Source: Lepiota brunneoincarnata
Lineage: Eukaryota > Basidiomycota > Agaricomycetes > Agaricales > Agaricaceae
Assembly: GCA_023014365.1 (NCBI GenBank)
Contig: JAEBUN010000014.1
Coordinates: 992,001 to 1,056,000 of the forward strand
Reading direction: 5' to 3'
DNA: 64,000 bases
Part shown: positions 1 to 10,549 of the stretch, in pieces
How positions within the stretch are numbered: position 1 is the first letter of the stretch
Layout: each line of letters starts with the position of its first letter
The notes under the pieces: model-generated
Database searches by the model: none
What the model saw: the letters and a program-made list of their open reading frames with translations, nothing else
Told to the model about the DNA's origin: nothing
Made by a program: the position numbers and the translations under genes

Positions 1-645
1 ATTTTATTCTAAACGGTGGTGTGATAATTCGGCTGTGAACTCGTTATAATCATGCTTAAGTAAGCTGGCGCTTGTCGCCCACCATCACTCGCGTGTGAAA
101 ATGAAGTGTGGAGTTCTCGCCTACCGTAGTCAGGAGCCGAGAGAGCAGTTCGATAAGTTGATCAAGCCCCAGTAACGAGATTAAGTACGCAGGATCACGT
201 CAAGACAAGAAATGTATATAGTAGATCACTAGGATCCAAGATAGGAAAACTGGATCCTAGGGATGTCGGGACTCTACCTAAATATGACACGATGCTATGT
301 ACACCTATTTACTAGGGAACGTAGGGCGATCGTGTTGCTATCTAAATTATAATAGAGTACCTACTGTGTCCATGGTGAATATGAAATAAAGAAACAGACA
401 AAAGACGACGAGCTGACACTCGCGTTTCAACACCCAGTAGTGGTCCTAATTAAATAAGTTAGCGGGCTGCGGAGCCCTTTTCTCGTCATAGTATATCGAA
501 GGGCAGAGCGTGGAAATATTGAATACAAATCGAAAAAGCTAAAATGGTACAAAGAACGAAGTTTGACCCGACACCTAATGAGATGCAATATGCTAAAAGC
601 GATCCACAAAATAAGCAAGAAAGTCACTGAAAAGCCACTAATTAT
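1..645. other. Gene-free stretch at left edge
   Basis: No convincing gene is seen. A 66-codon minus-strand frame at 427-627 lacks a good start, any family resemblance and splice context. The stretch is AT-rich next to the gene that ends at 646 and probably contains that gene's 3' flank. Confidence 0.5.
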
Positions 646-2227
646 CTAACCTAGTGTATATCTAGGTGGCACATCCTCAACAACGACTCCTTCCACGGGT
701 AACCGAACCCCACTATCTTCATGCTGACGCACCACAGCTCCATCACGCGTTGTTGCAGCACCTGTCCGCTGAGAAGCGTCTCTGCTGTGGCCTGAAGTAC
801 TGCTAGTGGAAGGCTGAGAAGTGTTCTCGCGAGCCTGAATTCTTTCGGGGGCTTCTCTTTGCTTCCTCGTCACTTGCGACTGTTGTGGTGCGGGGTACGC
901 CAACATGAATGGTGTCGTATCGGTAGTGCATGGATTACCAAGTTCCATGGTCGGCCCGCCGGTTGGGTACGGCTCCACCTGTGCCATGGAACTAATTTGA
1001 TGGTGGTTGTAGCGAGGGAATGGAGTGGGCTCTGTCCCTTCAGCAAGCATAAATCTCCTTTTGGCTCTTCGTGCCTGTCGGCGGTGCCGAATGTAGAGAC
1101 CGCCTAAAATGAGGATGATGAACGCGATACCTCCAAGGATACCCCCGAGGATCGCGCCAATTGGTGGAGATCGCCCGGACCCTCCTCCCTCGCCGCCTCG
1201 GTTGTTTGGCGGCTGGGACCCTCGATTATCGTTAGTAGAAGGATCAGTCGAGGTGCCATTCTTTATATATAAATAATCTAAACAGAGCGGTGTAGTCTGC
1301 TCTGAGCCGAGAAACTTGACAGTGAGTGTGTGAGAGCCATGTTCTACCGGCGGCGTCGTGAAATAGAATTGGTTATACTGCGTGGCCACTTTCGGGTCTG
1401 GGGGTAGTCCTGGGAGGAGAAACTGGGTTGGTTTTCCGTTGTCTATGGAATATACACCAGTGGCCCCAGAGCGCGGCTCCTCGCTTGGAATAAAGGCCAC
1501 CCAAGACACGGATGTTCCTGTAATTCTAATGAGCATATATATATCATGGTGCAAAAGTTCCAAGCAGACACCTACCAATGAAGTCCACCAGTACGGTCGA
1601 ATTGGTGTGTCTTGTTATGTTGGCTACATTGCCCAAATTCTGCCATTGGGCGTCGAATCGGATTGCAGGGTCCATGTTGTCTAGCAGTACTACGGTGTCG
1701 TCCAGCGGCACGTCCTTGGAAGGAACAAATTGGATCTGGTCAAGCCAGAATGGGTTGTCTCGAGATGCGACTTTGATATCCATCCGCAACTTGTGCGGAC
1801 CGTCTGATAGCCCGTCCTTCTGGCATAGAATAAAATTGTTCTCCCCAGCAAAGAATGGTTTTTCTCTACCAATGCTCACATCGTCGACGAAACATTCGAA
1901 GTTCGGATCGGGGTTTGTTTCTGCGTCCTTGACGATGTTTGTACCGTATACCCGGACGGCGGTGCCTGTGGAACGAGGGCGGGTGAGCAACTGGGTGGAG
2001 AGGTGATGCTAAGGGGGGTTGAGGGGAAAGAAGGGGGGCGCACCCTTGAACTCGAGAGACACATTTCCATTGATTGGGGTTCCATGAAGTGTGTGCAGAT
2101 ACGGCGGACCAAAGCCCCCAACGTTGTCTTTACTGCCAGAGTCTTGGAACCACCCAGAGCCAGTGTAGGTGATCGATGGGTCTGTATCGTCGAGGACGAC
2201 GTACCGTGGTGGGGGTTTCGAGGTCAT
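646..2227 (-). CDS. Single-pass membrane protein with two extracellular beta-sandwich-like domains (tandem paralog 1)
   Basis: I read three exons, 2227-2044, 1965-1572 and 1525-646, which join in frame to 485 codons plus stop. The introns are 2043-1966 (78 nt) and 1571-1526 (46 nt). The start is the ATG opening MTSKPPPRYVVLDD. The N-terminal two thirds look like two related beta-sandwich (galactose-binding-like) repeats with several N-glycosylation sequons. A glycine/isoleucine-rich transmembrane helix follows near residue 325-348, then a basic RHRRQARRAKRR stop-transfer stretch and a low-complexity Ser/Thr/Pro/Gln cytosolic tail. No classical signal peptide is seen, so the helix may act as a reverse signal anchor, or a 5' exon is missing. 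Many agaricomycete genomes carry such proteins, of unknown function. It is about 70-80% identical to the neighbour at 2856-4405. The short second intron is required: reading through it meets stop codons. Confidence 0.8.
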
Positions 2228-2855
2228 TGGAGTAAGAAGAAACCCAAGCTCTTGAGGCGTTCAGGCAAATGTGTAATGGAGGTTGGTATGGAGAAAAGCA
2301 TTGAGAAATCGCTTGCATTGTTGCGTCTAGGCAACAGTGCCTTCGGGTTCGATGGCGACTGACACCGGCGCTCGTAACACAATCAATCCACCTCCCACTG
2401 ATTGCATCACAACGTTAACGGTTAACTTGGCGTCCATCGGAAATTACAAGTCTATCAATTTACAATGCTCAGCATTCGAGGCAAATACCCCTGGGTGCAA
2501 TGGATGTAACAATAAAATCGGTTACCTCCGTCTATGGCCTCAGCAAGCTCAGGTCTCTGGGTAGAGTGCTGCGGAGTCCTCTGGTAACGTACGAAGGAAA
2601 TACTTATCCACGAGGGTGTAATCCTGTATGTATGTGCGATCGGGTGCAATTCGACCGGAGTGATAGTGATCTCAACTACTTAACTAGGTTAGCGGGGCCC
2701 CTTGATGCGCTCGGAGCGACTTGTTCTCACAGGACAGAGCAGAGCACAATGGGAAATATCAAGTTGGAGGAGGCACACAACAAAGGCGAAGATGGTATAA
2801 GGGTGCGAATCCCGACTCAATAATTAAGAAAGTCACCGGAAAAATGTCCTAATAT
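2228..2855. other. Intergenic spacer between tandem paralogs
   Basis: This is the promoter side of paralog 1 and the 3' flank of paralog 2. The part near 2310-2400 resembles the region just upstream of paralog 2 (about 4480-4570), so the duplication included promoter DNA. No separate gene is supported. Confidence 0.5.
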
Positions 2856-4405
2856 CTAACCTATTGTGTATATAGGCGGTACATCCTCAACGACAACTCG
2901 TTCCGCCGGTAACCTAATCCCGCTATCTGCATGCTGACGCACCGCAGTTCCATCAGAAACTTCGCCGCTGTGATGTGGAGAAGGCTGAGGAATATTCCCG
3001 CGGGCGGCCTGCACTCTTTCGAAAGCCTCTTGTTGCTTCCTCGCTGCATGCGATTGTTCTGGCGCTGGGTACGTCAGCGTCAATGGTGTCGTGTCTGTGC
3101 CTGAGTTGCTGACATCCATGCTCGACCTGCTCATCTGATACGGTTGCAATTGCGCCGTCGAGCCGGGAATTTGATGTTGGTGGGGGTAGGGGTCATAAGG
3201 GGTTGGGGTAGTGTGCTTTTCTCTTGGGTCGAGGATCAACCCTTCTCTGGCTCGTCGAGCTTGTCGACGACGCCAGAGGAGGATACAGCCTAAGATGATG
3301 ATGATGAATCCGAGGCCTCCTATGACACCCCCGAGAATTGCACTAGTTGGTGGTGGAGACCTTCTTCCATCGTCCGGAGAGTTTGGTGGCTGGGATCCTT
3401 GGGTGCCGTTGGTAGCAGGATTAGCATTCGAGGTGAGGGTACCATTGTTTATGTAGAGATAATCTAGGCAGAGCGGTGTGGTCTTCTCTGAGCCGAGGAA
3501 GGTGACAGTAAGTGTATGAGGGCCAGGTTCTACCGGTGGTGTCGTGAAATAGAATTGGTTATATACTGTGGCCACATTCTGGCCTGGGGGTAGTCCCGTG
3601 AGGAGAAATTGCGTTGGTTTTTCGTTGTCGATGGAATATATACCAGTGGCCCCAGGGTGTGGAAGCTCTGTCGGAATAAAGGCCACCCAAGACACGGATG
3701 TTCCTGTGGTCCAATGAGCAATGCCATAGTGTAAAATCCCAGGTGCACACCTACCAATGAAATCCACAAGCACGGTTGAATTGGTGTGCGTCGTCATGTT
3801 CGCTGTGCCGCCCAGGGCCTGCCATTGGGCATCAAACCGGATTGCAGGGTCCGTATTATCCAGCAGTACCACGGCGTTGGCCAGCGGTATGTTCTTGGAG
3901 GGAACGTATTGGATCTGGTCGAGCCAGAATGGGTTGTCTCGGGATGCGACTTTGATATCCATCCGCAACTTGTGCGGACCGTCTGATAGCCCGTCCTTCT
4001 GGCACAGAAGGAAATTGTTCTCCGGAAACTCGAATGGTTCTTCTCTACCGATGCTCACGTCGTCAATGAAACATTCAAAGTTCGGGTCTGGGTTTGTTTT
4101 TGCGTCTTTAACAATGTTCGTTCCGTAGACTCGTACAGCAGTGCCTGTGAGTGGGGGGGGGGGGGTGGGGGTGGGGGTGTGAGCTACAAGGAACGGAGGC
4201 AGATATAGAAGAAAAACGCACCGTTGAATTCAAGAGACGCGCTTCCGTTGACTGGGGTTCCATGAAGTGTGTGTAGATACGGTGGGCCAAAGTTTCCGGC
4301 GCTGTCTTTGCTGCCAGAATCTTGAAACCACCCGGAGCCGGTGTAGGTAATAGATGGGTCCGCGTCGTCGAGGATGACGTACCGCGGCGGGGGTTTGGAG
4401 GTCAT
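2856..4405 (-). CDS. Single-pass membrane protein with two extracellular beta-sandwich-like domains (tandem paralog 2)
   Basis: Two exons, 4405-4222 and 4144-2856, join in frame to 490 codons plus stop. The 77-nt intron (4221-4145) sits at the same position and phase as the first intron of paralog 1. The start is the ATG of MTSKPPPRYVILDD. Domain order matches the neighbour: two extracellular repeats, a transmembrane helix around residues 330-352 (ILGGVIGGLGFIIIILG core), a basic WRRRQARRAR segment and a 115-residue disordered tail. The segment that is the 46-nt second intron in paralog 1 is here 40 nt, has no AG acceptor at its end, and reads through in frame as coding sequence (CAPGILHYGIAHW). 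A G-rich tract (4149-4175 on the plus strand) lies inside the intron. Function is unknown; a surface or cell-wall-sensing role is only a guess from topology. Confidence 0.82.
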
Positions 4406-5313
4406 TGAAGTAGACGCTTTTGAAGGGTTCAGGTAGGTGAGGTTATGGATGTTGGTAGGCAAGCATTGGGGGGTTGTTGCATTGCTGTGTCCAGTAGCAG
4501 GGCTTTCGGGCTTGATGGTGATGAGGCAGGGTCACTATGCTAAAAACAGACCCGACACCATCAATCATCCACCCACGTTATCAGCATCAACTTCTTGATA
4601 CATGTCTTTAAGCTTACGAACTCGGCGCTCATTGCTGGATTTGCGCAGGCCGACAGACAGTGCCCTTTGACATTCGCCACATTCATGTTTGCCCGTAGAG
4701 ATTATACGTTTACCGTTCTTGCGCCCTTTATTTGGCCACGGTTTCCGTCAACTTTTGAGTTTCCTAGCGCAGCATGCTCGTGATTTTCACACCTCAGTTC
4801 TCATGTGGACGTCGAGGAACTGAGGTGAGATATACCTTAGGTTCTGCTCTCTAGGCCCAGTCATCATTGTTCTTACACCCATGTTGGTCACTAAAGCAGA
4901 TGCGCCCGTGGTGCAATGTTTGCAGCAACTTGTCCGGCATGGGGCAGTGTCATTATTCCATGTGGCTTCATCAGGACCATGTATGGCTTGGCATCTCTAT
5001 TCGCCCTTGCAAACTGGTGTTCCAAAGCTGAACTGCGAAGCCCAACAGGGTACACCCCATTCATCCGCACGACTTCATTTCAGGCAAGTATTCCCCCTTC
5101 TGTCCCACGGCCCTGAGGTTTCGACCCCTTTGCCATTCATTGGATTTGGGCATGCAGGATCGACAATGCTGTGTCTCGTAACTTCAAAGACTCTTGTGCG
5201 GGCGACATGTGGTGGATTTAATAGTAATTCCACCTCCCCCCTCCTGAACTTGTCCCTCCTCCCTTTTCATTCTCCCCGTCGTAACCTAGGTCTCTTTTCT
5301 CGCTCCGCATGAG
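4406..5313. other. Divergent promoter region
   Basis: No gene is supported. The small open frames lack splice context or family resemblance. The last 70 bases before 5314 are pyrimidine-rich (CT-rich), as is common upstream of basidiomycete start codons, and probably contain the core promoter of the pepsin-like gene. Confidence 0.5.
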
Positions 5314-7177
5314 ATGAGGACTGCTCTTTCTGTTTTATCCTTTTCGTTGTTGTGTTTGCGAGCGTCTGCAGTGTTCCAGCGACGGCAATTCAACGCCGTC
5401 GATTCCTTGTCGAATGGAGATGGTGCTGATACCGACAACAACATTGAGACAATCCTCGATATTCGGGTGAGTATAAGACGCCGTTTTGTTTTGAGCCGGA
5501 TGTTGATTGAGGGCGTTGATAGTACACGACCAACATTACACTAAATGGCAAGTCAATCTCTGTTGTACTGGACACCGAGAACCCCGATTTATGGTGAGCG
5601 CATTCCCCCCCACTGTCAATGGGACTCTCCAGCTCACGCCAGTAAAACCTACAGGATCTTACCCTCAAGTGACCTCGGAACTTTCAACGACACCAAAATC
5701 CCCGCAACCATCCAATTCGCCGACGACTTGAACAAAGTCGAGGGAACCATCGGTGTTGGGAAATTCGAGTTTGGAGAACACACAATCGAACGTCAGGCCT
5801 TTCTCTACGCGCAACACTCGACGCTGGATCAACTCCCCAAACTCGGTGTTCATGGTTCCTTTGGTCTTGGATTCAGCCTGGAGAAAGTCTCACCTGTGAA
5901 TCAGGCTATCAAGAAACAATTCGGACCGAACGCGACTTGGGGCCAGTCATTCCTCACCAACATATTCCAAGCCTTCCCAGACCGACCGAATTTCATTGGA
6001 TTTGATATTTCGAGGGACTTGAGTAAGGATCCGGGGTCGTTTACGATTGGGGAATACGACCCAGACTATCCAAGAATCTCCTCTGCGCCCAAGTTGGTCC
6101 AATTCCCGCAGAACGCGGGCAGGTGGTCGACCCTGGTCGACCGGGTTATGGTCAATGGTAAAGCTATGAATTTGACGTCGACGAATAGGGAGACGCCGTC
6201 AGGGAGGGCGATCGTGTTGCTTAGCACGACGTCTGTAAAAAATGTGTACCCGCGGTCGCTTGGTGACCAGATATATGGAGCTATGGAGGGCGCAGTGAGG
6301 TACGAAAGTGGGGGAAAAGGGATCTGGATTGTTCCGTGTGGTGCGACACCGGATGTGCGTTTTGAGTTTGCGTGGGTAACGGTTTTTTTTGTGCTTGTTG
6401 AGGGAACTCATGGGGGGCCAACTGCTCATTGCTTTTTTGATGCAGTGGTCAATCTTATCCTGTCCATCCCCTGGATCTTAGCAGCGTCGAGACGGCCGTC
6501 TTACCCACGGGAAAAAACATCACCGCCTGCATAGCGACGTACCTCGAGGACGACGACAGGGGCGAGGGCGCCTATGATATTGTCCTGGGCAACACGTTCC
6601 TGCGCAATATCTATAGCGTGTAAGTTTTCCTCTGCAAATCACTTAACCGCCCACTCATTCCAAATCCCCCAGCTTCGATTTCGGCGACGAGAAGGACGGC
6701 CTCACTACCGAGCCATATATGCAGTTCCTGTCCAAGACAGACTACACGAAAGCTGTGGACGAGTTCAAAACAATTCGTACAGAAGAGCTCCGCGGGTTCG
6801 AGCAGCCTTTAGACCCAGAAGACCTCGCGATGGTGTTCAAAGACAACGAAGGGAGGCCGAACTCGAAAGACGAAGACGATGATGATGAAGAAGGAGCCTC
6901 CTCCAATGTGGGGTTGACGGGTACCTCCGCGAGCTCGCAGGTTGCTAAATATGCGCCTGCGGTGATTGGCCTTTTGGCGGCGAACTTGGTGCTCTTGGTT
7001 GCCGTTCTTGCTTTTGCAGTCCTGAATTTCATGAGACGTGATAGAGGGTCGGCAAGGGCCGGCGGTGGTGTGAGGGCGCCGAGGATTTCGCAGCCGCATT
7101 ATACGAAGATCCGTGATGATGAGGCCCATGAGATGTCGGCATATAAGGATCCCTATGACCCTCGATCAGACTTTTGA
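5314..7177 (+). CDS. Pepsin-fold (A1 family) protein with degenerate active site, membrane-anchored
   Basis: Five exons, 5314-5466, 5523-5593, 5655-6371, 6446-6619 and 6673-7177, join in frame to 539 codons plus stop. A signal peptide (MRTALSVLSFSLLCLRASA) opens the protein and a hydrophobic helix near residues 465-490 is followed by RRDRG, so it should be secreted and C-terminally anchored. The body follows the A1 aspartic peptidase fold: the VVLD-T-x-x-x-DLW strand, the GFSLEKVSP region, the NFIGFDISRD turn and the IVLGNTFLRNIYSVFDF block near the end. The catalytic motifs are wrong. Motif 1 reads D68-T69-E70 instead of D-T-G, and motif 2 reads S-T-T at 265-267 instead of D-T-G. The second catalytic aspartate is therefore absent and the protein is predicted inactive as a protease. 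Intron 3 uses a GTGGGT donor. A pseudoprotease binding or scaffold role is inferred. Confidence 0.85.
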
Positions 7178-7326
7178 CGAGGACATCCGGACTTTAGCAA
7201 GTAGTCTTTTTTCCTGGCATTATGGACGAATAGTGATGTATCGGTACCTGGTTTACTTTATTGAACATGGTTATACTTAAATATCGCGGCGTAAATTAAA
7301 CCCACAAAAACCCTGACAAGGTGATA

Positions 7327-8516
7327 TTATTGAACAGTTCCTTGTGCCAGACTCCTTTCCAATGCTTGCACCCTCATATCACTCTCATCAACCAGTTCTC
7401 TCCGAGTCTCCGTACCCGTAGCACCATTCCGCCTGTTCGGACTCCGTCTCCCACTGGGCTGCCTGCCCGGTTGGCGCATCGGCGACCCACTTCTATCCCT
7501 CTGTTTCATCGTGATTCCAGCAGCAGCACTGGAACCAGGTGTCGGCGGAGTACTACTCCTCGACGGAAGCCCACCCCTCCCCCGAGAAGAGGACCCAGAG
7601 GCAACTCTCGTAGGGGCGGGGATTGGAGCGGGCAGAGATCCCCTAAACTTGAGTTTGTACCACCATCCCCAGTACTCTAGTCTTTTCTGTTCTCTAATCT
7701 GATGGATCGCTTCTGAGCGCTTCTTTTCGAATGCCGCACGATAGCGCTCGTAGCCTTCGCGGAAGGCCTTGTCGACACGGGAGGAGAATATGAGTTCGCC
7801 GCGAGGGTTGTTGGCTGGGGGGATGGAGGGAATGGGGCGGGAGCTGGAGGCGGAGCGTTGGCGGCGGGAGGAATCGGGTATGGGAGGGGAAGGGGAGCGC
7901 GAAGGGGGGTTGGATGGATGGTGTCCGTCTGGACGAGGGAAGAAAAAGGAGAGGGGATTCCAGTAGAACTGGGAGCGCAGAGATGGTCTACGAGTGTTGA
8001 AGTACATGTTGAAGGATCGGAGGGAGCGGTTAGCGTGGGGGACGTATCTGGTGGCATAGACGTTATATATTACGTGAGCTGGCTGGGTACGCAAGGAGAC
8101 GTACTTGTTTGCATATGCAATTTTCTCAGAGTACATGCCACTCGCAAAGAAGAGGACAAGTGTGGTAACGCTGACGAAGAGCAGGCCACTTGTAAGATAG
8201 GGGTGGAGAGTGACTTCGGAGTCTACAGTGTAGACTTCTGGGAGCAGCCATCGCAGAAGTAATTTGTAGGGCACAGCAAAAAGCGAGGACTGCGGGGGTA
8301 AGAAGACCTCGATGAGCAGAAGCGCTATGACAACGAGGAGTTGTGCCAGGAAGACTTGAGCCATGTAAGCAAAGGTAATAAGATGAGAGCACAGGTAAAC
8401 ATACGTTGGTATCTGGATTTCCTACGCTGCAGACTTGCAGCAGTGTCTTTGAGACGTTCCTCAAATATCTTGAGGTCTCTAAATGTGGCATGGTCCGCAG
8501 ACGGTCTTGCGGGCAT
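7327..8516 (-). CDS. spo7: Spo7-like subunit of the Nem1-Spo7 nuclear-envelope phosphatase
   Basis: Three exons, 8516-8405, 8354-8105 and 8047-7327, join in frame to 360 codons plus stop. The 50-nt intron has a GTATGT donor and the 57-nt intron a GTACGT donor; the second is a multiple of three and free of stops, so an unspliced reading is also open. The N-terminus (FRDLKIFEERLKDTAASLQR then RRKSRYQLFLAQLL) runs into the first of two transmembrane helices. The second helix is followed by KIAYANKYVPHANRSLRSFN, the conserved block of Spo7/CNEP1R1 proteins. The C-terminal half is Pro/Ser/Arg-rich with the motif NNPRGELIFSSRVD. In the known family Spo7 binds Nem1 and activates dephosphorylation of the lipin Pah1 at the nuclear envelope/ER. 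Family assignment comes from recalled motifs, not a search. Confidence 0.8.
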
Positions 8517-8665
8517 TAAGAGAGTCGGTCGTAAAGGGTCGTAAGACCAATGCTGTCACACGTGACCCTATATGTTCCAGGCACGTGCTCAACGCGAGGC
8601 ACTATCACGTGGCAGTTCAAGTGTTCGCGTGCTCCCTCTCTGCTCCGTTTCTTTCTTTCTCAGCA

Positions 8666-10468
8666 ATGCCTCAGCCAAAGACTCCCTCTCGTCACCGTGC
8701 TCGTTCAGAGACGAGAACTCCCCTCACACCGTCTCTTATTTCTGCTCTGAATAATGTCTCCCTGGCACCTTCGCCCACAAAAAGATCAAAAGGGTCGACT
8801 TTTGAATCCAATCCGTTTCTGACTGGGACCTCCCAGTCCCGATCACGACCTTCGTCGCCAGTCAAGAGACCCTCCTCTGACCGTCAGACCGTTGGAGTCA
8901 TTCGGAAGGGTGGCGTCGAGTCCCGTCTCGATGTAGTCACTCATGATTACGTCCCTCCGCCACCCAAACCAGAACTCAAGCGCTCTAGGTCCACTCCTGC
9001 AGTTGTAGGTACTTTCAACCTTGATCAGAGCCATTCATTGACTGGAATTTTTTAGAACCGGGTAGGGCTTGACCAGCGAGATCGGTTTATTACCAACAGA
9101 GAGAGCAATGTCGATATTACGACAGTCGCAACAACCCTTGAGCAGATGTCTTTAAACACTCAGTCATCTCCCGGTCACACTGCTCGCCTTGCAGCTGCTA
9201 CCGGTGTTCACCTCAACCGTCGCATTCTAGGCTACCATGAACAGCCCCCCACTGCATCCTCTTCCGACCTTACTCTCGCCCAACAGCGAGAATATGCCAA
9301 ACCACTCTATGCCCAACGCCCAGGTTCTCTCCCCTCTTCTACCGGGGCCACGACGAGCAAGGCTCGTAAAATACCCACCCAACCTGAACGTGTCCTCGAT
9401 GCACCTGGTATGGTAGACGATTTCTACCTCAACCTCCTTAGTTGGTCCTGTCAGAATGCTGTCGCGGTTGCCCTGGAAGCGTCAACTTATATCTGGAAAG
9501 CTGATACCGGCAGCGTCGTACAGCTCGGCGAGGCTCCCGAGGGGTCTTATGTCTCGAGTGTAGATTTTTCAAACGATGGGGCTTTTCTAGGTGTTGGCCT
9601 TGGCTCTGGTGATGTGGAGCTTTGGGATGTTGAAAGCGGCCAGAAGTTGAGGACGATGAGTGGTCATCAGGGTCAGATTGCCGCCCTTTCGTGGAATCAA
9701 CATGTCTTGAGCTCGGGATGTAGTGATGGGAACATTTGGCACCATGACGTCCGTATGCCCCAACATAAAGTCATGGAATTGGTCGGCCATAGCGGCGAAG
9801 TCTGTGGGTTAAAATGGAGGAGTGACGGTGAATTGCTGGCGAGTGGTGGAAATGATAACGTTGTTAACATTTGGGATGGGAGGGTAGGGGATGTCGGTGA
9901 GGGTGCAAGAGGGAGTGCCAAATGGACAAAACGTAATCATACCGCCGCAGTCAAGGTTGGTCATTGACGATTGGTTCCTTGGCCTCGATTCTGATGCCAT
10001 ACTATCCATCAGGCTATAGCGTGGTGTCCTTGGCAACCTTCGCTTCTCGCTTCTGGAGGTGGCACGAATGACGCCACTATCAATATTTGGAATAGCACTA
10101 CCGGAGCGCGTCTACATACCCTACGCACGCCTTCACAGATCACGTCCATCCAGTGGGCAACGCATAGAAAGGAGCTCCTCACCACCCATGGGTATCCTAC
10201 CAACTCGATTATGATTCATGCCTATCCGAGCATGGAACGCGTTGCGGAGATCAGGGACGCTCATGATTCGAGGGTACTATTCAGCTGTAAGAGCCCTGCA
10301 GGCGACGTCGTGTGTACAGGTGCAGGTGATGAGAATCTTAAGTTTTGGAGGGTGTGGGATATGAACACGGAGAGCTCGGGGAAGAAGAAAAAGGCAGCTG
10401 GGGTTACGGATGAGGTCGGTGGAGGTAGGATTAATTCGACAAGGGAAGGGATTTTGAGTATCCGATGA
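8666..10468 (+). CDS. cdc20: Cdc20/Fizzy-type WD40 activator of the anaphase-promoting complex
   Basis: Three exons, 8666-9004, 9056-9955 and 10013-10468, join in frame to 564 codons plus stop. The first 110 residues are disordered and rich in Ser/Pro. The C-box lies at residues 122-128 and reads DRFITNR, with Thr where family members usually have Pro. A RRILGY motif at about 168-173 followed by PP matches the KILxYxxxPP-type Mad2-binding region. Seven WD40 blades follow, with clear GH...WD signatures (for example SGHQGQIAALSWN, GHSGEVCGLKWRSDG, LASGGNDNVVNIWDG). The chain ends ...ILSIR, supplying the C-terminal Ile-Arg tail that docks on the APC/C. Known role: substrate recognition for ubiquitination of securin and cyclins at anaphase. 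Features fit Cdc20 better than Cdh1. It lies divergent to spo7, with about 150 bp between the starts. Confidence 0.88.
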
Positions 10469-10549
10469 GCTGGTTGGGGGGGGTTGTTTGTTTTCCTTTG
10501 TGCGTGTATTGTACACTCGGTAGCTCCTGGATGGCATGGCCTTTTCGTT

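Noticed and set aside
427..627. 66-codon minus-strand frame
   Set aside because: No family resemblance, start or splice context; expected by chance in AT-rich flank.
7327..8364. Reading the Spo7 region as a single-exon 345-aa protein
   Set aside because: That model keeps a stop-free 57-nt intron and loses the conserved FRDL...RRKSRYQ N-terminus; the three-exon model restores both.
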